A stretch of 64,000 nucleotides of DNA from assembly GCF_007846085.1 (NCBI RefSeq), contig NZ_VOEJ01000005.1, forward strand, positions 124,001 through 188,000, given 5' to 3'. Position numbers and translations under genes: made by a program. Source of the stretch: Mucilaginibacter pallidiroseus (lineage in GTDB: Bacteria > Bacteroidota > Bacteroidia > Sphingobacteriales > Sphingobacteriaceae). This document shows, piece after piece, positions 14,695 to 25,066 of this stretch. The notes under the pieces were generated by a model. The model was not told the DNA's origin and made no database searches. It worked only from the letters and a program-made list of their open reading frames with translations. How positions within the stretch are numbered: position 1 is the first letter of the stretch; each line of letters opens with the position of its first letter.

Positions 14695-15774
14695 ATGAAG
14701 AGATTTATCATGTTCACGGGGCTGTGTGCAGTGCTTTGCTATACAAGCTGCAAGCCCAAGGAAGAGAAAAAAGAAGAAGAATCAAAACTACTGGTCACCA
14801 GCCCGCTGCAAATGGATACAACCGTTACCAACGAGTATGTAGGCCAAATCCGCGCCATAAGGCACATAGAGCTGCGTGCCCAGGAAAAAGGGTATTTGCA
14901 AAAAAGTTTTGTTGATGAAGGTGCTTTTGTAAAAAAGGGCCAACTGTTGTTCCAGATAGTACCAACCCTTTACGGTGCCGAAACCGCTAAAGCCGCAGCC
15001 GAAGTAAACTTCGCTGAGATTGAATACCAAAATACAAAAAAACTGGCCGACAGTAACATTGTTGCCCCGAACGAGCTGGCCATGGCTAAAGCCAAACTGA
15101 AAAAGGCACAGGCCGAACTGTCGCTTACTAACGTACGCCTAAAATTTACAGAAATACGCGCCCCGTTTGACGGTATAATCGACCGCCTGCAAGTGCGTTT
15201 AGGCAGCCTTGTTGATGAAGGCGACCTGCTTACTACTCTGGCCGATAACAGCCAGATGTGGGTATACTTTAACGTACCCGAGGCCTACTACCTTGATTAT
15301 AAAACGCAGCAGCACCAGGCAACGCCGGAAGTTAAATTGATGATGGCTAATCACAAGCTATTCCCTTATCCGGGCAAGGTTGAAACCATTGAGGCCGACT
15401 TTGATAATGAAACCGGCAACATCCCTTTCCGTGCTACTTTTCCCAACCCTGATGGCTTGTTGAGGCATGGCGAAACTGGCAACGTACAACTGGTTGTTCC
15501 GCTTAAAAATGCACTGCTGATTCCGCAAAAGGCAACCTTTGAGGTGCTTGAAAAGAAATACGTTTTTGTGGTTGACAAGGATAGCCGTGTGCAGGCTAAA
15601 GAGATAAACATTGGTTCGGAAATGAACGATTTGTATGTGGTTACCGGCGGCATTACCGCGTCTGACAAAATCTTGTTAGAGGGTTTACGCAAGGTTAAAA
15701 ACAACGACAAGATCGCTTACAACTTTGAGGACATGAAACACGTGATCCCGCAGTTGCGCCTACCGTCAGAATAA
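14695..15774 (+). CDS. RND efflux periplasmic adaptor subunit (membrane fusion protein, lipoprotein)
   Basis: The 359-residue AcrA/MexA-type adaptor has lipobox YTSC (Cys19) followed by a Lys/Glu linker. The biotinyl-lipoyl half motifs are seen as RAQEKGYLQKSFVDEGAFVK and IRAPFDGIIDRLQVRLGSLV, flanking a short helical hairpin. The beta-barrel and membrane-proximal domains follow. It is anchored by lipid to the inner membrane and links the pump to the TolC-type channel. The pump gene begins 24 bases downstream. No local regulator gene is present. Confidence 0.94.
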   Translation: MKRFIMFTGLCAVLCYTSCKPKEEKKEEESKLLVTSPLQMDTTVTNEYVGQIRAIRHIELRAQEKGYLQKSFVDEGAFVKKGQLLFQIVPTLYGAETAKAAAEVNFAEIEYQNTKKLADSNIVAPNELAMAKAKLKKAQAELSLTNVRLKFTEIRAPFDGIIDRLQVRLGSLVDEGDLLTTLADNSQMWVYFNVPEAYYLDYKTQQHQATPEVKLMMANHKLFPYPGKVETIEADFDNETGNIPFRATFPNPDGLLRHGETGNVQLVVPLKNALLIPQKATFEVLEKKYVFVVDKDSRVQAKEINIGSEMNDLYVVTGGITASDKILLEGLRKVKNNDKIAYNFEDMKHVIPQLRLPSE

Positions 15775-15798
15775 TTTGGCAACCTAAAACCAATAAAC

Positions 15799-18700
15799 AT
15801 GTTTAATAAATTTATTCAAAGGCCGGTACTTGCCATAGTGCTGTCACTGGTCATTATATTAATGGGGGTATTGGCTATCGAAACGCTCCCCGTTTCGCAG
15901 TTCCCATCCATAGCGCCACCCATGGTGGTGGTAAACGTAGCCTACCCTGGTGCAAGTGCCGATGTATTAGTTAACTCGGTGCTGGTGCCGATGGAAAAAG
16001 CCATCAACGGTGCACCTGGCATGAAGTACATGACGTCTGACGCGACAAGCGCCGGTGAAGCTACCATTCAGGTGGTATTTGACCTGGGTACCGACCCTAA
16101 CCAGGCTGTAGTAAACGTAAAGAACCGCATTGAGCAGGTAACTAATAGGCTGCCAGAGCTGGTACAGCGCGAAGGTTTGGTGGTAAGCTATACATCGCCA
16201 AACATGCTGATGTATGTTAACCTTTACAGTAAAGACCCTAAGGCGAATGAAAACTTCCTTTACAACTTTGCCAGCGTTAATATCATTAATGAGCTTAGCC
16301 GACTTAAGGGTGTTGGTAGCGCCAAAATTTTGGGTAGCCGCCAGTATGCTATGCGTATATGGCTAAAACCCGACAGGATGCGTGCCTACAACGTATCTAC
16401 CGAGGAGGTAATGGAAGCCATGGCGCAACAAAGCGTTATCGGTTCGCCGGGCAGGCTTGGCCAAAGCACGGGTAAACGCTCGCAATCGCTCGAGTATGTA
16501 TTGACCTACGAGGGGCGTTATAATAAGCCCGAGCAATATCAGAATATCATAGTACGCGCCAACAAAGACGGCGAACTGCTTTACTTAAAAGATGTGGCTG
16601 ATGTTGAGCTGGGTAGCGAGTTTTATGACATCTACTCGAATATGGATGGGCACCCATCTGCAGCAATCACGCTTAAACAAACCTACGGCAGTAACGCCAG
16701 CGACGTAATTAAAGAAGTTAAAGAAAAGCTCGAGGAAATTAAGGCACAATCATTTGCGCCGGGGATGGATTACCAGATAAGCTATGACGTGTCCAGCTTT
16801 CTTGATGCATCTATGGAGAAAGTTGCCCATACGCTTATTGAAGCGTTTATCCTGGTGGCTATCGTAGTATTTATTTTCCTTGGCGACTGGCGCTCTACGC
16901 TGATACCTACCCTTGCTGTACCAGTATCATTAGTTGGTGCATTCTTTTTTATGCAGTTATTCGGGTTAACAATCAACCTAATCACCCTCTTTGCATTGGT
17001 ACTGGCTATAGGTATTGTGGTGGATAACGCGATAGTCGTCGTCGAGGCCGTGCACATAAAAATGGCCGAAAGCCACTTGACGCCGTTTAAAGCCACCAAG
17101 GAGGTTTTGCAGGAAATAAGCGGGGCCATTATAGCTATTACATTCCTGATGACAGCGGTATTTGTGCCGGTGGCTTTTATGACCGGGCCGGTTGGTATAT
17201 TCTATCGACAGTTCTCTATTACGATGGCTACATCTATCGTGATATCCGGGTTTGTAGCATTGACGCTTACCCCGGTATTATGTGCCATGATCTTACGCAA
17301 TACGCATGGCCAGCCGCGTAAAAAAACGCCTATCAACCGCATTATTGATGGGTTTAACAATTGGTTTGAGCGGGTAACAGGCTCATACACCACGCTGCTT
17401 CATAAAATTGTAAACAGGCGCGTGGTGACATATGGTATGCTCATTGCGTTTTGCGCAGGTATCTATTTCACATCAAATTCGCTACCTGCAGGCTTTATTC
17501 CGGGTGAAGATCAGGGCCAGATTTACGCTATTATCCAAACCCCACCAGGATCAACCCTTGAACGCACAAACGACATTGCACGCCAGCTGCAAAAAGTTGC
17601 CGAGCACGTTGAAGGCGTATCATCGGTATCGGCATTAGCTGGTTACGAAATCCTTACCGAGGGCCGCGGATCAAACGCCGGTACTTGTTTGATCAACCTG
17701 AAAGATTGGTCGGACAGGAAAAAATCAGCAAAAGAACTTATCGAGGAGCTTGAAGAAAAAGCGAAGGTTATTCCGGGAGCCACAATAGAGTTTTTCGAAC
17801 CACCGGCGGTGCCTGGTTATGGTGCAGCGGGCGGTTTCTCGCTTCGTTTGCTTGACAAAACCAACTCAGGCGAGTACGAATCATTTGGCAAAGTGAACGA
17901 TGATTTCATGGCGGCTTTGCGGAAACGTAAGGAGCTTACCGGCTTGTTTACCTTCTTCGCGGCCAACTACCCGCAATACGAATTGGAGATTGATAACAAA
18001 GCGGCTATGCAAAAAGGTGTAACCATTGATAAGGCCCTTAATAACCTTTCTATCCTGATTGGTAGTACTTACGAACAGGGTTTTGTACGGTTTGGTATGT
18101 TTTACAAGGTGTACGTACAGGCATCGCCCGAGTACAGGGCCTTGCCAGATGACCTTTTAAAGCTATACGTAAAAAACAACCGCGACGAGATGGTACCGTA
18201 CTCTGCCTTTATGAAAATAAAGAAAAAGCAGGGCCTTAACGAGATCACGCGTTTCAACATGTATACCGCATCAGCAATTAACGGAGCCCCCGCCCCTGGC
18301 TACAGCAGCGGCGAGGCCATTAAAGCCATACAGGAAGTTGCCAAAAATACGTTACCGCGCGGTTACGATATCGACTGGATTGGTCTTTCAAAAGATGAAG
18401 TCGGTCGTGGTAACGAAGCTATTTACATCTTCCTTGTGGTATTGATATTCGTGTACTTCGTGTTGGCTGCCCAGTACGAAAGCTTTATTATACCGCTATC
18501 GGTAATCCTGTCATTACCTACAGGGGTATTTGGCGCATTTATATTGCTCAAGATCATGGGGCTATCGAACGACATTTATGCCCAGGTTGGCTTGGTAATG
18601 CTTGTAGGTTTATTAGGTAAAAACGCGGTATTGATAGTGGAGTTTGCCGTACAGAAACATCAGCAGGGCGCTACCATACTTGAGGCTGCAATTGAAGGTG

Positions 18701-19038
18701 CGCGGATACGTTTCCGTCCCATTTTGATGACCTCATTTGCATTTGTCGCCGGTTTAATACCTATGCTTTTTGCGACCGGGCCGGGTGCTTTGGGTAATCG
18801 TACCATTGGTGCGGCATCTGCAGGCGGTATGCTATTAGGTACCATCTTCGGGGTAATTATTGTGCCGGGCTTGTACTACATTTTTGCTACGCTTGCCAAT
18901 GGCCGCAAGCTGATTAGGGATGAAGATGAGTTTCCGCTTAGTGAGGATTTCACCCACTCGAAAAAGAAGAAAAGGAAGTGGCTGTTTAAGTCAAATGACG
19001 AGCACCTGTTAACCCCCAATACTGACAATCATGAATAG
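15799..19038 (+). CDS. RND multidrug efflux permease (HAE1 family)
   Basis: This 1079-residue inner-membrane proton antiporter is full length, with N-terminal MFNKFIQRPVLAIVLSLVII and twelve predicted membrane helices around two large periplasmic loops. The TM4 motif reads GIVVDNAIVVVE: Asp409 is kept while the second acidic residue of the classical Asp-Asp pair is Asn410. GAFFFMQLFGLTINLITLFA and GLLGKNAVLIVEFA (TM10 Lys) are also present. The family exports drugs, bile salts or dyes using the proton gradient. The 3' end overlaps the TolC gene by eight bases. Confidence 0.95.
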   Translation: MFNKFIQRPVLAIVLSLVIILMGVLAIETLPVSQFPSIAPPMVVVNVAYPGASADVLVNSVLVPMEKAINGAPGMKYMTSDATSAGEATIQVVFDLGTDPNQAVVNVKNRIEQVTNRLPELVQREGLVVSYTSPNMLMYVNLYSKDPKANENFLYNFASVNIINELSRLKGVGSAKILGSRQYAMRIWLKPDRMRAYNVSTEEVMEAMAQQSVIGSPGRLGQSTGKRSQSLEYVLTYEGRYNKPEQYQNIIVRANKDGELLYLKDVADVELGSEFYDIYSNMDGHPSAAITLKQTYGSNASDVIKEVKEKLEEIKAQSFAPGMDYQISYDVSSFLDASMEKVAHTLIEAFILVAIVVFIFLGDWRSTLIPTLAVPVSLVGAFFFMQLFGLTINLITLFALVLAIGIVVDNAIVVVEAVHIKMAESHLTPFKATKEVLQEISGAIIAITFLMTAVFVPVAFMTGPVGIFYRQFSITMATSIVISGFVALTLTPVLCAMILRNTHGQPRKKTPINRIIDGFNNWFERVTGSYTTLLHKIVNRRVVTYGMLIAFCAGIYFTSNSLPAGFIPGEDQGQIYAIIQTPPGSTLERTNDIARQLQKVAEHVEGVSSVSALAGYEILTEGRGSNAGTCLINLKDWSDRKKSAKELIEELEEKAKVIPGATIEFFEPPAVPGYGAAGGFSLRLLDKTNSGEYESFGKVNDDFMAALRKRKELTGLFTFFAANYPQYELEIDNKAAMQKGVTIDKALNNLSILIGSTYEQGFVRFGMFYKVYVQASPEYRALPDDLLKLYVKNNRDEMVPYSAFMKIKKKQGLNEITRFNMYTASAINGAPAPGYSSGEAIKAIQEVAKNTLPRGYDIDWIGLSKDEVGRGNEAIYIFLVVLIFVYFVLAAQYESFIIPLSVILSLPTGVFGAFILLKIMGLSNDIYAQVGLVMLVGLLGKNAVLIVEFAVQKHQQGATILEAAIEGARIRFRPILMTSFAFVAGLIPMLFATGPGALGNRTIGAASAGGMLLGTIFGVIIVPGLYYIFATLANGRKLIRDEDEFPLSEDFTHSKKKKRKWLFKSNDEHLLTPNTDNHE

Positions 19039-20473
19039 ACAAAGCATTTATAAATACATAGGGTTTACGTGCCTGTCGGTAGCGGTTTGGGCATGTAAAA
19101 CGCCCCAATTGGAGCAAAACACGCTCGAGAAGAGCAGGAATATGCCCGCGGCTTACACAACAAACCAGGCAGACACCGCAAATACAGCCAAACTTGTTTG
19201 GAAAGACTTTTTCAAGGATCCATACCTAACAGCACTTATTGATACCGCCCTCAAAAATAACCAGGAGCTTAACATTACGCTGCAGGAAATTGAAGTGAGC
19301 CGGAATGAAATTCGCGCACGTAAAGGCGAATACCTGCCATTTATTGGCCTGCGTGCCGGGGCAGGTTTAGAAAAAGTTGGCCGTTATACCAGCAAAGGAG
19401 CAAATGACGCTACAACGGATATCAAACCGGGTAAGGAAATGCCCGAGCCACTGCCCGACTACCTGATATCTGCCTATGCTACTTGGGAGATAGATATATG
19501 GAACAAGTTACATAATGCTAAAAAAGCAGCCGTATCAAGGTACCTGTCGACGGTGGAAGGCAGAAACTTCATGGTTACCAACCTGATTGCCGAAATTGCA
19601 GATTCGTACTATGAACTGCTCGCGCTTGACAACCAATTGGCCATAGTGAACCAAAACATAGGCTTGCAAACCAATGTGCTTAAAATTGTACGCACGCAAA
19701 AGGAAGCAGCACACGCTACCGAACTTGCCGTTAAACGTTTTGAGGCCCAGGTATTGGCTACCCAAAGCATGCAGTATGACATCCAGCAAAAGATTACCGA
19801 AACAGAAAATAAGATCAACTTTTTGTTGGGACGTTATCCGCAGCGTATACAACGGGAAATACAGGGTTTTGAAAATCTGAGTCCTACCCCTGTGCAGGCG
19901 GGTTTGCCGTCTCAATTGCTGGCCAACCGCCCGGATATCAGGCAGGCAGAGTTTGACTTGGCTGCTTCAAAGCTGGATGTTAAGGTAGCCAAGGCAAGGT
20001 TTTATCCATCCCTTGGAATATCAGCAGCTATAGGTTACAACGCGTTTAATCCATCGTACCTGTTAAATACGCCCGAGTCGTTATTGTACTCGCTTACCGG
20101 TGATATACTGGCGCCGCTTGTTAACCGTACGGCAATCAAGGCTGGTTACGCTAATGCCAATGCAAAACAACTGCAAGCAGCATACAATTACGAGCGTGTT
20201 ATTCTTAACGCCTATGTTGAAGTGGCCAACCAACTCTCAAAGATCAATAACCTTGAGAAAAGTTATGATTTAAAATCGCGCCAGGTGCAGGCGCTGTCTC
20301 AGTCGGTGAACATTTCTAACACATTGTTTAAAGCTACCCGGGCAGATTACATGGAAGTATTGCTTACCCAACGGGAAGCTCTCGAAGCGAAGTTTGAGCT
20401 GATTGAAACCAAAAAGCAACAAATAAATGCACGCATAAATGTGTACCAGGCGCTTGGCGGCGGCTGGAAATAA
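19031..20473 (+). CDS. TolC-type outer membrane efflux lipoprotein (NodT family)
   Basis: The 480-residue protein has lipobox AVWAC (Cys22), then the helical repeats of outer-membrane efflux proteins. LDTALKNNQ-like and GLPSQLLANRPDIRQAEFDL motifs mark the NodT-type family. It forms the trimeric exit duct for the RND pump encoded immediately upstream. Its ATG lies inside the end of the pump gene, so the three genes form one operon that ends at the strong terminator at 20523. Confidence 0.94.
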   Translation: MNRQSIYKYIGFTCLSVAVWACKTPQLEQNTLEKSRNMPAAYTTNQADTANTAKLVWKDFFKDPYLTALIDTALKNNQELNITLQEIEVSRNEIRARKGEYLPFIGLRAGAGLEKVGRYTSKGANDATTDIKPGKEMPEPLPDYLISAYATWEIDIWNKLHNAKKAAVSRYLSTVEGRNFMVTNLIAEIADSYYELLALDNQLAIVNQNIGLQTNVLKIVRTQKEAAHATELAVKRFEAQVLATQSMQYDIQQKITETENKINFLLGRYPQRIQREIQGFENLSPTPVQAGLPSQLLANRPDIRQAEFDLAASKLDVKVAKARFYPSLGISAAIGYNAFNPSYLLNTPESLLYSLTGDILAPLVNRTAIKAGYANANAKQLQAAYNYERVILNAYVEVANQLSKINNLEKSYDLKSRQVQALSQSVNISNTLFKATRADYMEVLLTQREALEAKFELIETKKQQINARINVYQALGGGWK

Positions 20474-20522
20474 ACATGAGCCCCCACCCCTACTATATAA
20501 CTGCACCCTTAACGGGTGTTAC

Positions 20523-20558
20523 AACACAAAAGGCCTGCTTGCGCGGGCCTTTTGTGTT
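20523..20558. terminator. Bidirectional Rho-independent terminator
   Basis: AACACAAAAGGCC pairs with GGCCTTTTGTGTT around a GC-rich loop. The A-run on one side and T-run on the other let it serve both the RND operon and the convergent NTPase gene. Confidence 0.85.
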
Positions 20559-20566
20559 ATCACTCA

Positions 20567-23098
20567 TTAAGCCGTGGCAGGCTCCCTCCAAAATATCTCT
20601 TGTTGCAAACCATGTTCGCGGGTTATTCTGCGTATATCATATTGAAACTGCTTTTTAATATCGGGCTGCCCTTGCATAAAAGCTTCGTTCCTTAACAATA
20701 ATGCAAGGGTATAAAGCTTTGATAATTTACTTCCTGAGCCTATGGTTATGGCTTCCACATATCTAAATTCGGGCATTATCTGATTTTCGTGCCCGTTTAT
20801 AACCAGCATTTTAATTTTCATGCATGCCAGCAGTATACGCATAAATGGTGTAAGCAATTCGTAAGCGTACTTTTCTTCGAGCCATTGATATATTGCGGTT
20901 ACTTCTTCTGCATTCCCAAACCTGAAATAAGCATCGGCTTGTAATATTTTTGAAAAGAAAGTGTAGGTTTCATCATTACGCTGGCCATTGGCATTGCAAT
21001 AACTGCCATTTATTTTTTTAACAACACGCATCAATTTACGTGGGTTATTAAATAGGTAGCCGGTATAACATGCCAACAGGCAAAGCATATCATTAGACGC
21101 GCTATGCTCAAGCTCGTTGTAATATTCATGAGGCCTGCCGGCAAGCCGGGTTAATTCTACAAGTGCTTCACGGTTTACAATTCCATATTTAAAATAGCTG
21201 TGCAAAGCCCTTAAAGCCGACAATGGACTAAATGGAAATTCGGCGAATACATCCGCGGGGATAGCACGCATTTTTTCAATACTGTTTTCAACCGCATCCA
21301 AATCAAGACCCATAATGCCTATAATGCCCAGGGCTGTGTAAACAAGTATGCGTTTGCGATGCGGAAGATTAAAAAGCAACAATGTATTTAAAGCATTTTG
21401 GTACTCGGCGTTAATAAGCTCCAGGCCGAAGAAATACTCAAACATTTGCTTGCTAAAAGGCTGATTAAAATAATTCACCAGCATTTCAGATTTATCTATC
21501 AGCTTAAATTCGTTACGCAATAAATCGCCCAAAAAGTTAACCAGCTCCAACTTTTGATTCGTGTCCAGTTCAAGGGATGGGATACGGCTGAAGCTATCCT
21601 GCTGGCCTGTGCGTATGGCATGTATAATGCACCATTTCGCAACCGGCAGTTTCAGCTCCGGGCTATTCAACTCGTTATTGATGCGGGCTATGATATTATT
21701 ATCAAACCTTTCCTGATTTTCATACAGCCATGTGCGTGCTATGCTGTGGCTTGCAAAATGTATGTTGCCAAACCTAACCATATTACGCGCTGCATAACCA
21801 ACCACTTCATTTATTTCGCGCAAAAATCCCACACCCAATAGCTGCCGGTAGGCAGGCTCATGCAACTTTATCAGGGGTAATAAATCCTGTTTGTCGGTGC
21901 CTTCCTCGCTTCCGCTAAGTACCATTTTGTTAACCAGTTCACGGGTAAGCATTATCTTTTCATCAACATATTTGCCAAGCTGCACTTTGTTGAGTATAAA
22001 CAGCGCACTTATTTCAAACATTAACGTATGGTCAATATGTTTAAATGAAAAATCCTCTTTATGCTCCCTGTAATAAAATTCAAAATAAAGCGGGTGGCCA
22101 AAACTATCTGCAACGGCAATACTTACCGACTCTTTCATGGCAGGATTGATATGACTCGATAATGTGCCAATTTCATACGAGTTTAGCAGCGGCACATTGA
22201 TGCAATTATCTCCGTTTTTAAACCCGGTGTACCAGTTGCTGCTACCTGTGAGCAAATCATGGCGGTAACTTTCCCACGTTGCCGTGCGCATACTAACAAT
22301 CATTTTAAAAAAGCTGCTTTCACGGTAGATGAAAAACACATCCATCAACTGGTCAATCAATACCTTAAAATGCTCAGGTTTAAACCAGTGCTCATCAAAT
22401 CCGTCAATAATCAGATAAAAAGTACCATTGTTCCTATCATTTATATCACTGAGTGCTATTGCATCTTTGCCTTGCCCGTAACCTAGTAATCCTTGCAACC
22501 AGTCATGCATATTTCGGCCGCTCAGATATGTACTAATTAGTGCTGTGCAGCTAAAAAATAAATAAATATTATCGTCGTGATTCTTAATCTGATGTTCTAC
22601 CCATCGGCAAGTTGCTATTGTCTTGCCGTAACCGGCAGGTGCTGCGATGATAGTACCGGCCGAGTCACTTTGTAAAAACTCGTCCATATGCCGGTTGATA
22701 AATTGCCTGTCAACGGTATGCTGATAGGGTATCCCGCTACGGTTTCGCAATGATTGCAAGGTATATTCTGTTATGCGGTCTGCTTGCTTCTTTAAACCCC
22801 TCCATGTTACTTCGCCTGCATTAGTGGCAGCCGGTTGTTCCCTCTCCTGCCAATGCTGCCAACCTTGGTAACCGCAAAATATAGCCATAGCATCCAGGGT
22901 AAACATTGATGGCTGGTACTTTGAAAAAGCAAAACCGTACATGCGCTTAATAGTGGTTTCGCTTATTCGGTGTTTTGTTTTCTGCTCGATCACGAAACAA
23001 ACAACGCGGCAATCGCCGGGGTTGATACGGGAAAGCCCGGCTTTTACAAGTACCTCGGCTTTGAGTAATTCCAGGTGGTGTGCAGAAATAGTGGTCAT
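20567..23098 (-). CDS. STAND/NACHT-like NTPase with N-terminal HTH-like module
   Basis: The 843-residue cytoplasmic protein has three parts. Residues 1-90 form a small helical domain with ISETTIKRMYGFAFS and MFTLDAMAIFCGYQGWQHW, a module I associate with Bacteroidota HTH-like N-termini. Residues about 125-420 are a P-loop NTPase: Walker A APAGYGKT (153-160) and a hydrophobic Walker B YLIIDGFDE (228-236) of the NACHT kind. Residues about 430-843 are all-helical and look like degenerate TPR/solenoid repeats, suited to ligand sensing. STAND proteins switch by ATP-driven oligomerisation; bacterial members include Avs and bNACHT defence proteins and MalT-type regulators. It stands alone with no adjacent effector. 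Defence and transcriptional roles are both possible. Confidence 0.7.
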   Translation of the reverse strand: MTTISAHHLELLKAEVLVKAGLSRINPGDCRVVCFVIEQKTKHRISETTIKRMYGFAFSKYQPSMFTLDAMAIFCGYQGWQHWQEREQPAATNAGEVTWRGLKKQADRITEYTLQSLRNRSGIPYQHTVDRQFINRHMDEFLQSDSAGTIIAAPAGYGKTIATCRWVEHQIKNHDDNIYLFFSCTALISTYLSGRNMHDWLQGLLGYGQGKDAIALSDINDRNNGTFYLIIDGFDEHWFKPEHFKVLIDQLMDVFFIYRESSFFKMIVSMRTATWESYRHDLLTGSSNWYTGFKNGDNCINVPLLNSYEIGTLSSHINPAMKESVSIAVADSFGHPLYFEFYYREHKEDFSFKHIDHTLMFEISALFILNKVQLGKYVDEKIMLTRELVNKMVLSGSEEGTDKQDLLPLIKLHEPAYRQLLGVGFLREINEVVGYAARNMVRFGNIHFASHSIARTWLYENQERFDNNIIARINNELNSPELKLPVAKWCIIHAIRTGQQDSFSRIPSLELDTNQKLELVNFLGDLLRNEFKLIDKSEMLVNYFNQPFSKQMFEYFFGLELINAEYQNALNTLLLFNLPHRKRILVYTALGIIGIMGLDLDAVENSIEKMRAIPADVFAEFPFSPLSALRALHSYFKYGIVNREALVELTRLAGRPHEYYNELEHSASNDMLCLLACYTGYLFNNPRKLMRVVKKINGSYCNANGQRNDETYTFFSKILQADAYFRFGNAEEVTAIYQWLEEKYAYELLTPFMRILLACMKIKMLVINGHENQIMPEFRYVEAITIGSGSKLSKLYTLALLLRNEAFMQGQPDIKKQFQYDIRRITREHGLQQEIFWREPATA

Positions 23099-23394
23099 GA
23101 TATAAGATTTATAGGTTTAGTTTTAAAGTATTATCTGACAGCTTTTTACCATCAACAGCAAATCTTAGGGATTACTATTTAGCAATACAATACATATACG
23201 GGATATCAATAAACTTGGATACCTCTAAGTACCCGAAATATTCTCACAAGTTGTCAAACCCATTCAATGAACAAAATGAACAATATACAGCGCGACATGT
23301 ATCCGTTTTTAGCGGATTTTACGCTATGTTTTTATTGTTTGCCATATAAGTTATCTGTTCAGTATTTTTACCAGTTCACTTTTTGTTCACCCAC
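23099..23394. other. Divergent intergenic region, NTPase gene and GH51 gene
   Basis: The region holds no ORF. TGAACAAAATGAACAA at 23269-23284 contains a tandem TGAACAA-like repeat, and the near inverse TTCACTTTTTGTTCA lies at 23375-23389 just before the GH51 start. These could be regulator half-sites. No clear promoter is assigned. Confidence 0.35.
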
Positions 23395-24990
23395 ATGGCA
23401 TCTATTTTATCTCGCAGACGATTTATAAATTTAACGGGCATTAGCGGCATTGCACTATCTATTCCTGATTGGGTATTAGCTGGCATTGGCAAAGTGTCTT
23501 CAGCAAAAGTTTTAGAAGCCAGCATAGACGTTGATGTGAACAAAGTGATTGCACCAATTGCTCCTGAAATATTCGGGCAGTTTATTGAACATTTGGGCCG
23601 GGCCATAGATGGCGGCGTATATGAAGAAGGGTCGACCCTTTCAAATGCCAAGGGTTACCGGAAAGATGTTTTGGAAAAGGTGCAGCAACTGCGGGCAAGT
23701 GTATTGCGCTTCCCAGGCGGCACTTTTACCAAAATCTACCATTGGACGGACGGCGTTGGCCCGAAAAAGGACCGGCATGCACGGCCCAACTTGATTTGGG
23801 GCGGCGTTACCAACAACCACTTTGGGACCGACGAATTTATTGACTACTCGCGCACTTTAAACGCAGCGCCATATCTTGCTGTTAATATGGGCACAGGCAC
23901 TGCCGAGGAAGCCGCTAACTGGGTTGAATATTGCAACGGCACGCGCGATACCTATTATGCCAATATGCGCCGAAAAAACGGCAATGATAAACCGTTTAAC
24001 GTTAAGTATTGGGGTCTGGGCAACGAAGAATCGGCTGAGCCGGACGCGGGAAGGCTGCAAAATGTTAAGGAGTTTACTAAGGAAGCCTGGTTTTATGCTA
24101 AGCTGATGAAGCTACAGGATCCGTCCATCAAATTTATTTTGCCGGGTGCCGATGATACGTGGAATGAACAGCTGCTAAAGGATATGAATCCCGTTTGCGA
24201 TTACATATCAACCCACTACTATGTAAGCACGCCCAAGAGAGATGTGCCCTCCTCATTGTTTGGATTGGTAGATGGCCTGGAAACGCAGATCATCAAGATG
24301 AAAAAGCAAATTGCCGATCTTACGCCTGGAAAGGTGACCGGCTTTAGCGAATGGTACCGCTTCCCGCCAAGGCAACAGGCTGTTAAGATATCTTTAGACG
24401 AATTAGGCATATGGGAACACGAGGGAGAAGGCGCATACCATTTGGAGAATGCTTACAATTGGAACCACGCCCTGGGCACTGCTACCTTTTATAACATTAT
24501 GCTGCGCCATGCCGATGTTGTAGGTATGGCCACATGGGCGCAAACGGTAAATGTGTTGGCACCAATCCTAACAAGTAAAACTGCATCAATAGCGCAAACG
24601 GTATTTTACCCAATGGTATTTTATCGTAAACATAGTGGTGACACGGCCATTGCTGCAATTGTTAAAACACCCCAAATTGAAATGAAGGATGCAAAAGAAC
24701 ATGCTGCCCTTGATGTAACAGCAACAATAAATAGTAAAGACGGCAGTCTGATCATATTAGTTGTTAATCGCCACGCCGAAGCTGATACTAAAACAAGCCT
24801 GGCTGGCATTAGTAACAAATACCGCAGTGCTACAGCGTACGAACTGAACGCTGCAAGTGTATTAGCTGCTAATGATATAAAGCAACCGAAAAAAAACGTG
24901 GTAACTGAGAAAGAGCAGGCACTAAGCCTTCCCTTAAGAGAATATACTTTTAAGGCGCACTCGATCACCGCACTTGTCTTTAAGGGCTAA
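23395..24990 (+). CDS. Alpha-L-arabinofuranosidase (GH51)
   Basis: The ATG at 23395 gives 531 residues; a TTG four codons earlier is possible but less likely. The N-terminus MASILSRRRFINLTG carries a twin-arginine-like motif before a hydrophobic stretch, so export by Tat is plausible. The GH51 fold is clear from APEIFGQFIEHLGR, SVLRFPGGTF and YWGLGNEE; Glu211 is the expected acid/base. The nucleophile is Glu319 in TGFSEWYRF, where many GH51 enzymes have D-E-W. The C-terminal beta domain is present. It removes arabinofuranosyl residues from arabinans or arabinoxylans. No other glycosidase or transporter gene is adjacent. Confidence 0.9.
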   Translation: MASILSRRRFINLTGISGIALSIPDWVLAGIGKVSSAKVLEASIDVDVNKVIAPIAPEIFGQFIEHLGRAIDGGVYEEGSTLSNAKGYRKDVLEKVQQLRASVLRFPGGTFTKIYHWTDGVGPKKDRHARPNLIWGGVTNNHFGTDEFIDYSRTLNAAPYLAVNMGTGTAEEAANWVEYCNGTRDTYYANMRRKNGNDKPFNVKYWGLGNEESAEPDAGRLQNVKEFTKEAWFYAKLMKLQDPSIKFILPGADDTWNEQLLKDMNPVCDYISTHYYVSTPKRDVPSSLFGLVDGLETQIIKMKKQIADLTPGKVTGFSEWYRFPPRQQAVKISLDELGIWEHEGEGAYHLENAYNWNHALGTATFYNIMLRHADVVGMATWAQTVNVLAPILTSKTASIAQTVFYPMVFYRKHSGDTAIAAIVKTPQIEMKDAKEHAALDVTATINSKDGSLIILVVNRHAEADTKTSLAGISNKYRSATAYELNAASVLAANDIKQPKKNVVTEKEQALSLPLREYTFKAHSITALVFKG

Positions 24991-25066
24991 TTTTTCGTAA
25001 GGCAAGGTTGGCGTTTATACATATATCTTTTCGTTAATTTGTTGCTGATTTAGCACACACCGGCAA

